Shown here: piece after piece, positions 57,601 through 64,000 of the stretch
How positions within the stretch are numbered: position 1 is the stretch's first letter
How the letters are laid out: every line of letters starts with the position of its first letter
Assembly: GCA_038322575.1 (NCBI GenBank)
Contig: JBBQGB010000001.1
Location: 62,001 to 126,000, forward strand
Origin: JACMOY01 sp038322575
Lineage (GTDB): Bacteria > Actinomycetota > Actinomycetes > Actinomycetales > Angustibacteraceae
Direction: 5' to 3'
DNA: 64,000 nt
The notes under the pieces: generated by a model
Seen by the model: only the letters and a program-made list of their open reading frames with translations
What the model was told of the DNA's origin: nothing
Database searches by the model: none
Program-made: the position numbers and the translations under genes

Positions 57601-59490
57601 TCAGTCGAGCTCGACCGTCAGGGCCCGCAGCCGCTCCTCGACCACGACGCCCTCGACCAGCGCCGCGCGGTAGCCCACCGCGTCCCCCGCTGCGTCCAGG
57701 CGCTGCATCCGGCTGTGCACGTCGGCCTTGCGGCGCTGCAGGTCGCGCCGGGCCACCTCGACCTGCAGCAGGCGCCCGAGCTTGACCAGGCCGTCGTCGT
57801 CCACCACGGGCAGCGCGGCCACGGCCAGGTCGGTGACGTACGGACGGGCGACGTCCGAGGCCGCCAGCGACACCCGCTCGACCCACCCCTCGCCGGCCGC
57901 GCCCACGGCCGCCAGACCGCCCACGGCCCGCACCGCGCGGTGCACCTCGCGGTGGGCCGGCGCCGAGAACGCGTCCTCGCCCAGCGCGTCGAACTGGTGC
58001 GGCTCGATCACCCGCGGCGCCTGCAGCACGCACTGCAGCAGCTGGCGCTCCATGGCCACGACCGGCTCGCGCACGTCGGGCCGGGGCAGCGGCTCGGGCC
58101 CCGCGTCGGTCGCGTCCACGGGTGCCGGCGACTCGGGACGGCGGGGGGCCGGCTCGGCGCGACCGGCCGCGGCGACCGCCCGGCGGGCCTCGTCGACGTC
58201 GATCCCGACCAGGCCCGCGAGCCGGCGCGCGTACTCGGGGCGCAGCGAGCGGTCCTTGATCTGGGCCACGACCGGCGCGGCGGCGCGCAGCCCCTGCACC
58301 CGGCCCTCGGCGGTGTTCAGGTCGAACCGCGCGATGGTGGTCGCGATCGCGAACTCGAACAGCGGCACCCGCGACTCGACCAGGCCGCGCACCGCCTCGT
58401 CGCCGCGCTGCTGGCGCAGCTCGCAGGGGTCCATGCCGCCGGGCTCGACCGCGACGTAGGTCTGCGAGACGAACCGCTGGTCCTCGGCGAAGGCCCGCAG
58501 CGCGGCCTTCTGGCCAGCAGCGTCGCCGTCGAAGGTGAACACCACCTCGGCCGGGTGCACCTCGTCGTCGTCGCGCATGATGCGGCGCACCACCTTGATG
58601 TGGTCGGCACCGAACGCGGTGCCGCAGGTGGCCACGGCGGTGCCGACGCCGGCCAGGTGACAGGCCATCACGTCGGTGTAGCCCTCGACGACGACCGCCT
58701 GCCGCTTCGTCGACACCGCCTTCTTGGCCAGGTCGAGGCCGTACAGCACCTGGGACTTCTTGAACAGCGGCGTGTCGGAGGTGTTGAGGTACTTGGCCTC
58801 GATGCGGTCGTCGTCGAAGAGCCGGCGCGCGCCGAACCCGACGCAGTCGCCGGTGATGTCGCGGATCGGCCACAGCAGCCGCCCGCGGAACCGGTCGTAC
58901 AACCCCCGGTTGCCCCGCCCGGACAGGCCGACCAGCACCAGGTCGTCGTCGCTCAAACCCTTGCCGCGCAGGTGGTTCGTCAGCGCCTCGCCCGAACGTG
59001 GCGCGAACCCGACGCCGAACCGCTCGGCCGCGGCCCGGTCGAACCCGCGCTCGGCCAGGAACCGGCGTCCGGGCACCGACTCTGGATTGCCGGTGAGCTG
59101 CTCGGCGTAGAACTGCTCGGCCACCCGGTTGGCCTCGAGCAGCCGCGAGCGGCGGCCGACCTCCTCGCGCGGACGCGAGCCGCCCTCGTCGTACTCGACA
59201 GCGATGCCGGCCCGGTCGGCGAGGCGCTCGACGGCGTCGCCGAAGGTCAGGTGGTCGACCTTCTGGATGAACGAGATGACGTCGCCGCCCTCGCCGCACC
59301 CGAAGCAGTGCCAGACCCCGAGCATCGGGCGCACGTTGAACGACGGCGACTTCTCGTCGTGGAACGGGCACAGGCCCTTGAGTGAACCCGCCCCGCCGGA
59401 GCGCAGCGTGACGTGCTCGCGGACGACGTCCTCGATCGTCGTGCGCTCCTTGACGGCAGCAACGACCTCCGCCTTGATCCGACCCGGCAC
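57601..59490 (-). CDS. dnaG: DNA primase
   Basis: DnaG makes the RNA primers of DNA replication. The protein has 629 residues. Seen: CHC2 zinc finger with Cys41, His44, Cys62, Cys65 (CPFHDEKSPSF and WHCFGCGEGGD), the catalytic core with FGARRLFDDD, the TOPRIM motifs VVVEGYTDVMACHLAGV and FTFDGDAAGQKAAL, and a C-terminal helicase-binding part. GTG 59490 follows GAGGAGG, and TAGGAT (59511-59516, minus) is a fitting -10. It follows dgt and a flavoprotein gene on the same strand. Confidence 0.96.
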   Translation of the reverse strand: MPGRIKAEVVAAVKERTTIEDVVREHVTLRSGGAGSLKGLCPFHDEKSPSFNVRPMLGVWHCFGCGEGGDVISFIQKVDHLTFGDAVERLADRAGIAVEYDEGGSRPREEVGRRSRLLEANRVAEQFYAEQLTGNPESVPGRRFLAERGFDRAAAERFGVGFAPRSGEALTNHLRGKGLSDDDLVLVGLSGRGNRGLYDRFRGRLLWPIRDITGDCVGFGARRLFDDDRIEAKYLNTSDTPLFKKSQVLYGLDLAKKAVSTKRQAVVVEGYTDVMACHLAGVGTAVATCGTAFGADHIKVVRRIMRDDDEVHPAEVVFTFDGDAAGQKAALRAFAEDQRFVSQTYVAVEPGGMDPCELRQQRGDEAVRGLVESRVPLFEFAIATTIARFDLNTAEGRVQGLRAAAPVVAQIKDRSLRPEYARRLAGLVGIDVDEARRAVAAAGRAEPAPRRPESPAPVDATDAGPEPLPRPDVREPVVAMERQLLQCVLQAPRVIEPHQFDALGEDAFSAPAHREVHRAVRAVGGLAAVGAAGEGWVERVSLAASDVARPYVTDLAVAALPVVDDDGLVKLGRLLQVEVARRDLQRRKADVHSRMQRLDAAGDAVGYRAALVEGVVVEERLRALTVELD

Positions 59491-59510
59491 CCGACCTCCT
59501 CGACCGGTCG

Positions 59511-59516
59511 ATCCTA
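59511..59516 (-). promoter_or_regulatory. -10 element for dnaG
   Basis: On the minus strand TAGGAT lies 20 nt before the GTG at 59490; the short leader carries the GAGGAGG ribosome-binding site. Confidence 0.45.
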
Positions 59517-59545
59517 GGTGGGCCGGGGCGAGCCGGATCCCGGGG

Positions 59546-60766
59546 TCAACCGGCGAGGTCGGTCAGCGGGACGTCGGCGTCGGCTAGGCGCGCGGGCTCG
59601 ACCACGGGACGTGCGGTCACCAGGGCCTTGAGGGCGTCGGAGTCGTCCCAGCGGTTGACGTGCATGGCGGCGCTGACCCGGCCCTGCGCGTCACGCCAGA
59701 AGGCGACGTACTCCCCCGACGCCGGGTCGCCGCGCAGCACGACCGGGCTCTCGCCGGGGTCGGCGTGGCCGTGGTACTCCATGCCCGCGTCGTACTGGTC
59801 GGTGAAGAAGTACGGCGGCTGGCCCCAGGTTGCGGTGTCGCCCGTCATGGCGCGGCCGGCGAACGCCCCCTGGTCCTGGGCGTTGGCCCAGTGCTCGACC
59901 CGCAGTGCGCCGCCCCACCACGAGTTCTGCGCCAGGGCGATGTCACCCGCGGCCCACACGTGCTCGTCGGTCGTCCGCAGGTGACCGTCGACCGGCACGG
60001 CGCCGTCGACGGCGAGCCCGGCCTGCTCGGCCAGGTCGAGGTTCGGGGCGGCGCCGACGCCCACCAGCACGGCGTCCGCGGTGAGCTCGGTGCCGTCCGC
60101 CAGCCGCACCCCCTGCACGCGACCCTCACCGGTCAGCGCCTCGACGCCCACCCCGAGGCGGACGTCGACCCCGTGGTCGCGGTGCAGCCCAGCCCACACG
60201 GCACCGACCTCGGCGCCCATCGCGGCCAGCAGCGGCTGCTCGCGGGGCTCGACGATCGTGACCTGCAGGCCCTTGCCGCGCGCCACGGCGGCCACCTCGA
60301 GCCCGATCCAGCCGCCACCGACGACCACCAGCGACCCGCCGGCGGCGATCGCCTCGAGCACCTGCCGACAGTCCTGCGCCCGGCGCAGGTGCAGCACGCC
60401 GGGCAGGTCGGCGCCCGGCACGTCCAGGGTGCGCGCGGCCGAACCGGTGGCCAGCAGGAGACGGTCGTACGGCAGCTCGCGCCCACCGGCCAGCGTGACG
60501 GTGCGCGCCTCGCGGTCGATGCCGACCGCGGCGTCACCGGTCACCAGCTCGACGCGGTGCTCGTCCCACCAGCCGTCGTCGACGACCTTCAGCTCGTCCA
60601 GGGTCTTGTCGCCCAGCAGCACCCCCTTGGACAGGTCCGGCCGCTCGTAGGGCGCGCGCGGCTCGTCGCCGACGAGCACGATGCTGCCCTCGGCGTCCGA
60701 CTCACGCACGGCCTCAGCGGCCTTGGCTCCGGCCAGTCCGGCCCCGACGATCACGTAGCTGGTCAT
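59546..60766 (-). CDS. Ferredoxin reductase-type FAD/NAD(P) oxidoreductase
   Basis: This 406-residue flavoprotein has the pattern of rhodocoxin/putidaredoxin reductases: FAD loop YVIVGAGLAGAKAAEAV at the N-terminus, RPDLSKGVL, NAD loop LVVVGGGWIGLEVAAVARG, the second FAD motif VWAAGDIAL and a small C-terminal domain with VNRWDDSDALKALV. Such enzymes pass electrons from NAD(P)H to a ferredoxin for oxygenases. No ferredoxin or P450 gene is next to it. ATG 60766 follows a GGTGGGGA sequence. It sits between dgt and dnaG. Confidence 0.9.
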   Translation of the reverse strand: MTSYVIVGAGLAGAKAAEAVRESDAEGSIVLVGDEPRAPYERPDLSKGVLLGDKTLDELKVVDDGWWDEHRVELVTGDAAVGIDREARTVTLAGGRELPYDRLLLATGSAARTLDVPGADLPGVLHLRRAQDCRQVLEAIAAGGSLVVVGGGWIGLEVAAVARGKGLQVTIVEPREQPLLAAMGAEVGAVWAGLHRDHGVDVRLGVGVEALTGEGRVQGVRLADGTELTADAVLVGVGAAPNLDLAEQAGLAVDGAVPVDGHLRTTDEHVWAAGDIALAQNSWWGGALRVEHWANAQDQGAFAGRAMTGDTATWGQPPYFFTDQYDAGMEYHGHADPGESPVVLRGDPASGEYVAFWRDAQGRVSAAMHVNRWDDSDALKALVTARPVVEPARLADADVPLTDLAG

Positions 60767-60815
60767 GGTCCCCACCTTGTCATCGACCGCTGACAGCCGC
60801 CCGGCGGGGGCCCGG

Positions 60816-61937
60816 TCAGGGCCGGCGCGGGACGTCGATGCCGCGCGGCAGGCGGGCGGGGTCCCAGCCCAGCTCGGCCAGCGCCGTCCGGAAGGCGAAA
60901 CGGTCGGTCATGCCGCCGACGTACGTCACCGCGGCGCGCACCGGGTCGTCCGGGTCGTGGACGTCGCCCGGCATGGCCGAGGGGCGCTGGACGTAGTATT
61001 CGACCAGGGCGCGCAGCACCGCGACGACCGCGGTGGTCTGCGCCAGCGCCTCGGGGCGGGTGTAGATCCGCTCGTAGTTGAACGCGCGCAGCCCCGACAG
61101 CGCCTCGGCGACCTCCGGGCGCATCCCGATCACCCCGGTCGTCGACGCGCACTCGACCAGGGCCCCCACGAACGTGCCCAGCTGGTCGCCGCGGGTGCGC
61201 CCGCAGACCGCTGCGACGTCGTCCGGCAGGTCGGACGGCGAGACGATGCCGGTGTGGACGGCGTCCTCGAGGTCGTGGGCGGTGTAGGCGACGCGGTCGG
61301 CCCAGCTGACCACCACCCCCTCGGGGGTGGTCGGCGAGGGCCGCGACCAGCTGTGGTTGCGGATGCCGTCCAGGGTCTGGGCGCACAGGTTCAGCGGCGC
61401 GAGGACGACGTCGGCGCCCCAGACGGCGTGGTCGTATCCGCCGGGCAGGAACGCGTCGAACGCCTCCTCGCTGGCGTGGCCGCCGGGGCCGTGGCCGCAG
61501 TCGTGGCCGATCGCGATGGCCTCGGTGAGCGCCACGTTCAGCCCGATCGCCCGGGCCACGGAGGTGGCGACCTGGGTGACCTCGAGCGCGTGCGTGAGGC
61601 GGGTGCGCTGGTGGTCGGCGGGGTGCACGAACACCTGCGTCTTGCCCGCCAGACGGCGGAACGCGGCCGAGTGCAGCACCCGGTCACGGTCGCGCTCGAA
61701 GCAGGTGCGCTCGGGATCGGCCTGCTCGGGGCGCGCGCGCTCGCCGGCGCCTCGGGCCCGGGTGGCAGCGGGCTGCAGGACCGCCTCGTCCAGCGCCTCG
61801 CGCTCGACCCGCCCCCGCGGTGGCGCAGCGGTGACCCCCGGCTCGGGCCCGGCGTGCGCGGTGACCACGCCGTCGCGGCCGGTGTGCCCGGGTCCGGTGG
61901 CAGCCCAGGCCCGCGAGCGCGGCGATGGACCGCTCAC
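60816..61937 (-). CDS. dgt: dNTP triphosphohydrolase (dGTPase family)
   Basis: Dgt cleaves dNTPs to nucleosides and triphosphate and so trims dNTP pools. The 373-residue protein has an Arg/Ala-rich N-terminal lead (1-75), then ERDRDRVLHSAAFRRLAGKTQVF and the HD metal site: His116 (RTRLTHALEVTQVA), His145-Asp146 (AIAIGHDCGHGPGGH), and a later Asp in VSWADRVAYTAHDLEDAV. The GTG at 61937 overlaps the ydcF stop (GTGA); a shorter start within the low-complexity lead is possible. Gene order dgt-dnaG is common in actinobacteria. Confidence 0.93.
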   Translation of the reverse strand: MSGPSPRSRAWAATGPGHTGRDGVVTAHAGPEPGVTAAPPRGRVEREALDEAVLQPAATRARGAGERARPEQADPERTCFERDRDRVLHSAAFRRLAGKTQVFVHPADHQRTRLTHALEVTQVATSVARAIGLNVALTEAIAIGHDCGHGPGGHASEEAFDAFLPGGYDHAVWGADVVLAPLNLCAQTLDGIRNHSWSRPSPTTPEGVVVSWADRVAYTAHDLEDAVHTGIVSPSDLPDDVAAVCGRTRGDQLGTFVGALVECASTTGVIGMRPEVAEALSGLRAFNYERIYTRPEALAQTTAVVAVLRALVEYYVQRPSAMPGDVHDPDDPVRAAVTYVGGMTDRFAFRTALAELGWDPARLPRGIDVPRRP

Positions 61938-62536
61938 GGCCGCAGCCGGCCGAGCTCGTAGACCAGGTACGCGACGGTCTCGCGCACGACGTACTTGGCC
62001 TCGGCGGCGCCGCCGTCCACCGAAGGCCCGGTGGTGGTCGGGGAGCCGAGCGCGGTGATGCCCTGGTCGGCCAGCATGCTGGTGCTGCGCAGCTCGTGCC
62101 AGGGGTCGGTGACCACGACCGCCGACGACCACCCGCGCTGCTTCATCACCGCGGCGGCCGCCCGCACGCTCTGCAGGGTGTCGTTGCCCTCGCCGACCCG
62201 CAGGACGGCGTCGGCGGGCACCCCCTGCTGAACGAGGTAGCTCTGGCCCGCGTCGGCCTCGGTGAACCGGTCACCGGGACGCTTCCCGCCCAGGGTGAGC
62301 ACCCGCGGGGCCACCCCCCGGTCGTACAGGTCGTTCGCGTGGGCCAGCCGCGCGGCCAGGTAGTCCTGCGGGCGCCCGTCGTACTGGGCGGCGCCGAGCA
62401 CCAGGATCGCGTCGGCCGACCCCCTGCCGCCCGCCTCGTCGGTGTGGCCTGCGCGCCAGACGCGGGCGGCGGTGACGCCGAGCACGACCAGCACCGCCAG
62501 GACCAGGACGAGCACGAGCCGGCGGACCAGGCGCAC
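61934..62536 (-). CDS. YdcF/SanA family (DUF218) membrane-anchored protein
   Basis: This 200-residue protein has one N-terminal membrane segment (LVLVLVLAVLVVLGVTA) and a DUF218 domain outside: ADAILVLGAAQYDGRPQDYL, LTLGGKRPGDRFTEADAGQSYL, VLRVGEGNDTLQSVRAAAAVM and VVVTDPWHELRSTSML. The 'LGAAQYDGRPS'-like and 'TDPWHELRS' motifs are typical of actinobacterial members. SanA and ElyC of E. coli act in envelope integrity. GTG 62536 follows AAGGAG by 5 nt and marks where the membrane helix begins. Its stop overlaps the dgt start. Confidence 0.87.
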   Translation of the reverse strand: MRLVRRLVLVLVLAVLVVLGVTAARVWRAGHTDEAGGRGSADAILVLGAAQYDGRPQDYLAARLAHANDLYDRGVAPRVLTLGGKRPGDRFTEADAGQSYLVQQGVPADAVLRVGEGNDTLQSVRAAAAVMKQRGWSSAVVVTDPWHELRSTSMLADQGITALGSPTTTGPSVDGGAAEAKYVVRETVAYLVYELGRLRP

Positions 62537-62637
62537 GACGCTCCTTCGGCACCGACGGCAGCGGCGCCGGACGACACCGCCACGGCAAACCCTAGCCGCG
62601 GACGGCGCCGCCGGAGTCCACGCGCCGACCGACGGAC

Positions 62638-63993
62638 TCAGTCGGCGAAGTGCGCCTTGGCGACCACCCCGTGCACGCCGACGGTGCGGTCGACGACCTG
62701 CGAGACCCGGAAGTTCGCCGCCGCCGAGAGGTAGGCGTAGGCGACGGCGCGGTCCATGCCCAGGTCGTGGCACAGGAAGTCCAGCGCGTTGACGACGGCG
62801 CGGCGCATCGCGATGTTCAGGTCGTTGACCTGCGTGTTGGCGATGCCGTCCGGGTCGCTGAGGCCGATCGGCACCCACGCGTCCGCCGTCTCGGCGAACG
62901 GGTAGCCGAAGGCGACCGACGGCGCGTCGCCGGCACCCGGCTTGCACACGGTCAGCCGGAAGGTCGCGCGCAGCGAGCCCTCCATGGCCGTCAGCGCGAC
63001 CTCGCCGTCGCCCATCGCCAGGTGGGGGTCACCGACGTGGAACAGCGCGCCCTCGGCGAACACCGGCAGGTAGAACGCCGAGCCGGTGCCGAGCAGGCTG
63101 ATGTCGATGTTGCCGCCACCGAGGGTCGGCGGGATCGAGTTGAGCTCAGGGGCGGTCAGCCCGCCGTCCGCGAAGGCGACGCCCATCAGACCCATGAAGG
63201 GGTTGAGCGGGAACGCGAGCGACCCCCCGGCGGCCACCGGCATCACGCCGCTGCTGACGCCTCTGCGCCGGCGCACCGGGGTGAACACCGACACGTTGCC
63301 GTACCTCGTGGGGTCACCCGTGGCCCGCCCGTCGGTGGCGATCGGCGGCATCACCTCGGCCAGGGTGATCCCGGCCGCCGGGCCGCCCCCGGCCACCCGC
63401 GGCAGGGCGCCCTTGCCGTGCCGGCTGGACACCACGCCGTACGGCACGCGGGGCAGCAGCGACAGCGGCTCGATCTTGAGCACGTCACCGGGCTCGGCTC
63501 CCTCGACGTGGATCGGGCCGGTGACGACGTGCGGGCCGTCGACGTCGAAGCTGCGGCTGGTGCGGTCGTAGTCGCGGGCGATGGCCACCGCGTCGTCCAG
63601 GACGTCGGCGCGGGCCACACCGTGCGAGGCGAAGTACGCCACCGGATCACGGCCCTGGTCCTCGAGGATGCCCTCGTGCGAGACGGTGTCGATCGTGACG
63701 GTGCGCCCGGACCGCATGCGCAGCACCGGGGTGCTCGAGCGAGCGGGCAGGTAGCCCCAGCGCACGTCGTCCGGCGTCGAGGGCAGGTAGCGGTCGCCGT
63801 CGATGCGCCCGCGGTGCGGCTGCAGGGTCCCGGCGGGCCGCTCGGAGCGCTCGCGCGCGACGGCCGGCGCGGCGGTGGTCGCGTCCGCCGCGGTCAGGAC
63901 GCCGACGCCGGCGGCCGCGCGCAGGAACCCGCGGCGTCCCAGACCCTGCACCAGCGCCTCGCGGGCGCGCTCGACCGTGGACCACTCGCTCAT
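62638..63993 (-). CDS. Tat-exported acetamidase/formamidase family protein
   Basis: This 451-residue protein has the acetamidase/formamidase fold (FmdA_AmdA). A twin-arginine signal is clear: LGRRGFLRAAAGVGVL (Arg20-Arg21) with a likely cut after AAPAVA (about residue 46). The body shows IDTVSHEGILEDQG, VTGPIHVEGAEPGDVLKIE, FHVGDPHLAMGDGEVALTAME, typical of the family's active site region, where acidic and His residues bind the amide. Cytosolic members hydrolyse short amides; an exported form suggests a different substrate. ATG 63993, complete in the window. Confidence 0.9.
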   Translation of the reverse strand: MSEWSTVERAREALVQGLGRRGFLRAAAGVGVLTAADATTAAPAVARERSERPAGTLQPHRGRIDGDRYLPSTPDDVRWGYLPARSSTPVLRMRSGRTVTIDTVSHEGILEDQGRDPVAYFASHGVARADVLDDAVAIARDYDRTSRSFDVDGPHVVTGPIHVEGAEPGDVLKIEPLSLLPRVPYGVVSSRHGKGALPRVAGGGPAAGITLAEVMPPIATDGRATGDPTRYGNVSVFTPVRRRRGVSSGVMPVAAGGSLAFPLNPFMGLMGVAFADGGLTAPELNSIPPTLGGGNIDISLLGTGSAFYLPVFAEGALFHVGDPHLAMGDGEVALTAMEGSLRATFRLTVCKPGAGDAPSVAFGYPFAETADAWVPIGLSDPDGIANTQVNDLNIAMRRAVVNALDFLCHDLGMDRAVAYAYLSAAANFRVSQVVDRTVGVHGVVAKAHFAD

Positions 63994-64000
63994 ACCGGCT

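Noticed and set aside
1..64000. CRISPR arrays, insertion sequences or prophage genes
   Set aside because: No spaced direct repeats, transposase, integrase, capsid or tail motifs were seen on either strand.

Overview
This is a single, very GC-rich (by eye well above 70%) actinobacterial chromosome segment. The evidence is the frequent GTG starts, the many leaderless promoters (TAnnnT placed 5-7 nt before the start codon), the coproporphyrin-type haem genes (hemE, hemY, hemQ), actinobacterial families (DUF3000, DUF3072, DUF222/HNH 13E12, multi-Asp23 operon with AmaP), and the order hemE / hemY-hemQ / DUF3000 / response regulator / RNase D / fadA-fadB / dxs seen in many Actinomycetota. The genus cannot be fixed from sequence alone. 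Genes are tightly packed on both strands: no stretch over 300 bases lacks a gene. I see no CRISPR array, IS element, integrase or prophage.

Layout. 1-4.5 kb: trehalose synthesis from glycogen (treY, cut by the left edge, and treZ) with a polyphosphate kinase 2 gene in antisense between them. 4.5-7.8 kb: EthD-like protein, ZapE ATPase, a RibD-type reductase and an AGE-family sugar epimerase. 7.9-10.8 kb: a seven-gene envelope-stress operon of Asp23/Gls24 proteins, a partial J-domain protein, a 59-residue membrane protein, a DUF6286-like protein and AmaP. 10.8-16.8 kb: hydrolase, DoxX, TMEM175-type channel, and the ligase and polymerase modules of non-homologous end joining as separate genes. 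16.9-22 kb: msrB and late haem synthesis. 22-29.8 kb: EamA exporter, DUF3000, LuxR regulator, RNase D, and the fatty-acid oxidation pair fadA-fadB with an SDR dehydrogenase. 29.9-37.7 kb: two accessory genes (one a DUF222-HNH protein), an SDR/class-V aminotransferase pair, dxs and a glycosyltransferase. 38-42 kb: xylose catabolism (xylB-xylA-ROK regulator) with a candidate operator. 42-47.8 kb: OsmC, a stand-alone STAS protein, hemerythrin, DUF3072, geranylgeranyl-reductase-type flavoprotein, and a coupled ArsR-SulP pair. 48-56 kb: a tricorn protease homologue and two large unassigned genes, one ending in an OmpA-like domain. 56-64 kb: VTT-like membrane protein, tRNA-Asn, dnaG, a ferredoxin-reductase-type flavoprotein, dgt, a YdcF/SanA protein and a Tat-exported acetamidase-family protein.

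Two patterns run through the window. At least thirteen genes have a TAnnnT hexamer directly before the start codon, implying leaderless transcripts. At eight convergent gene junctions the two stop codons lie inside an inverted repeat, with arms from 5 to 11 bp, suggesting compact bidirectional terminators. The least explained locus is the two-gene unit at 51.4-56.0 kb.
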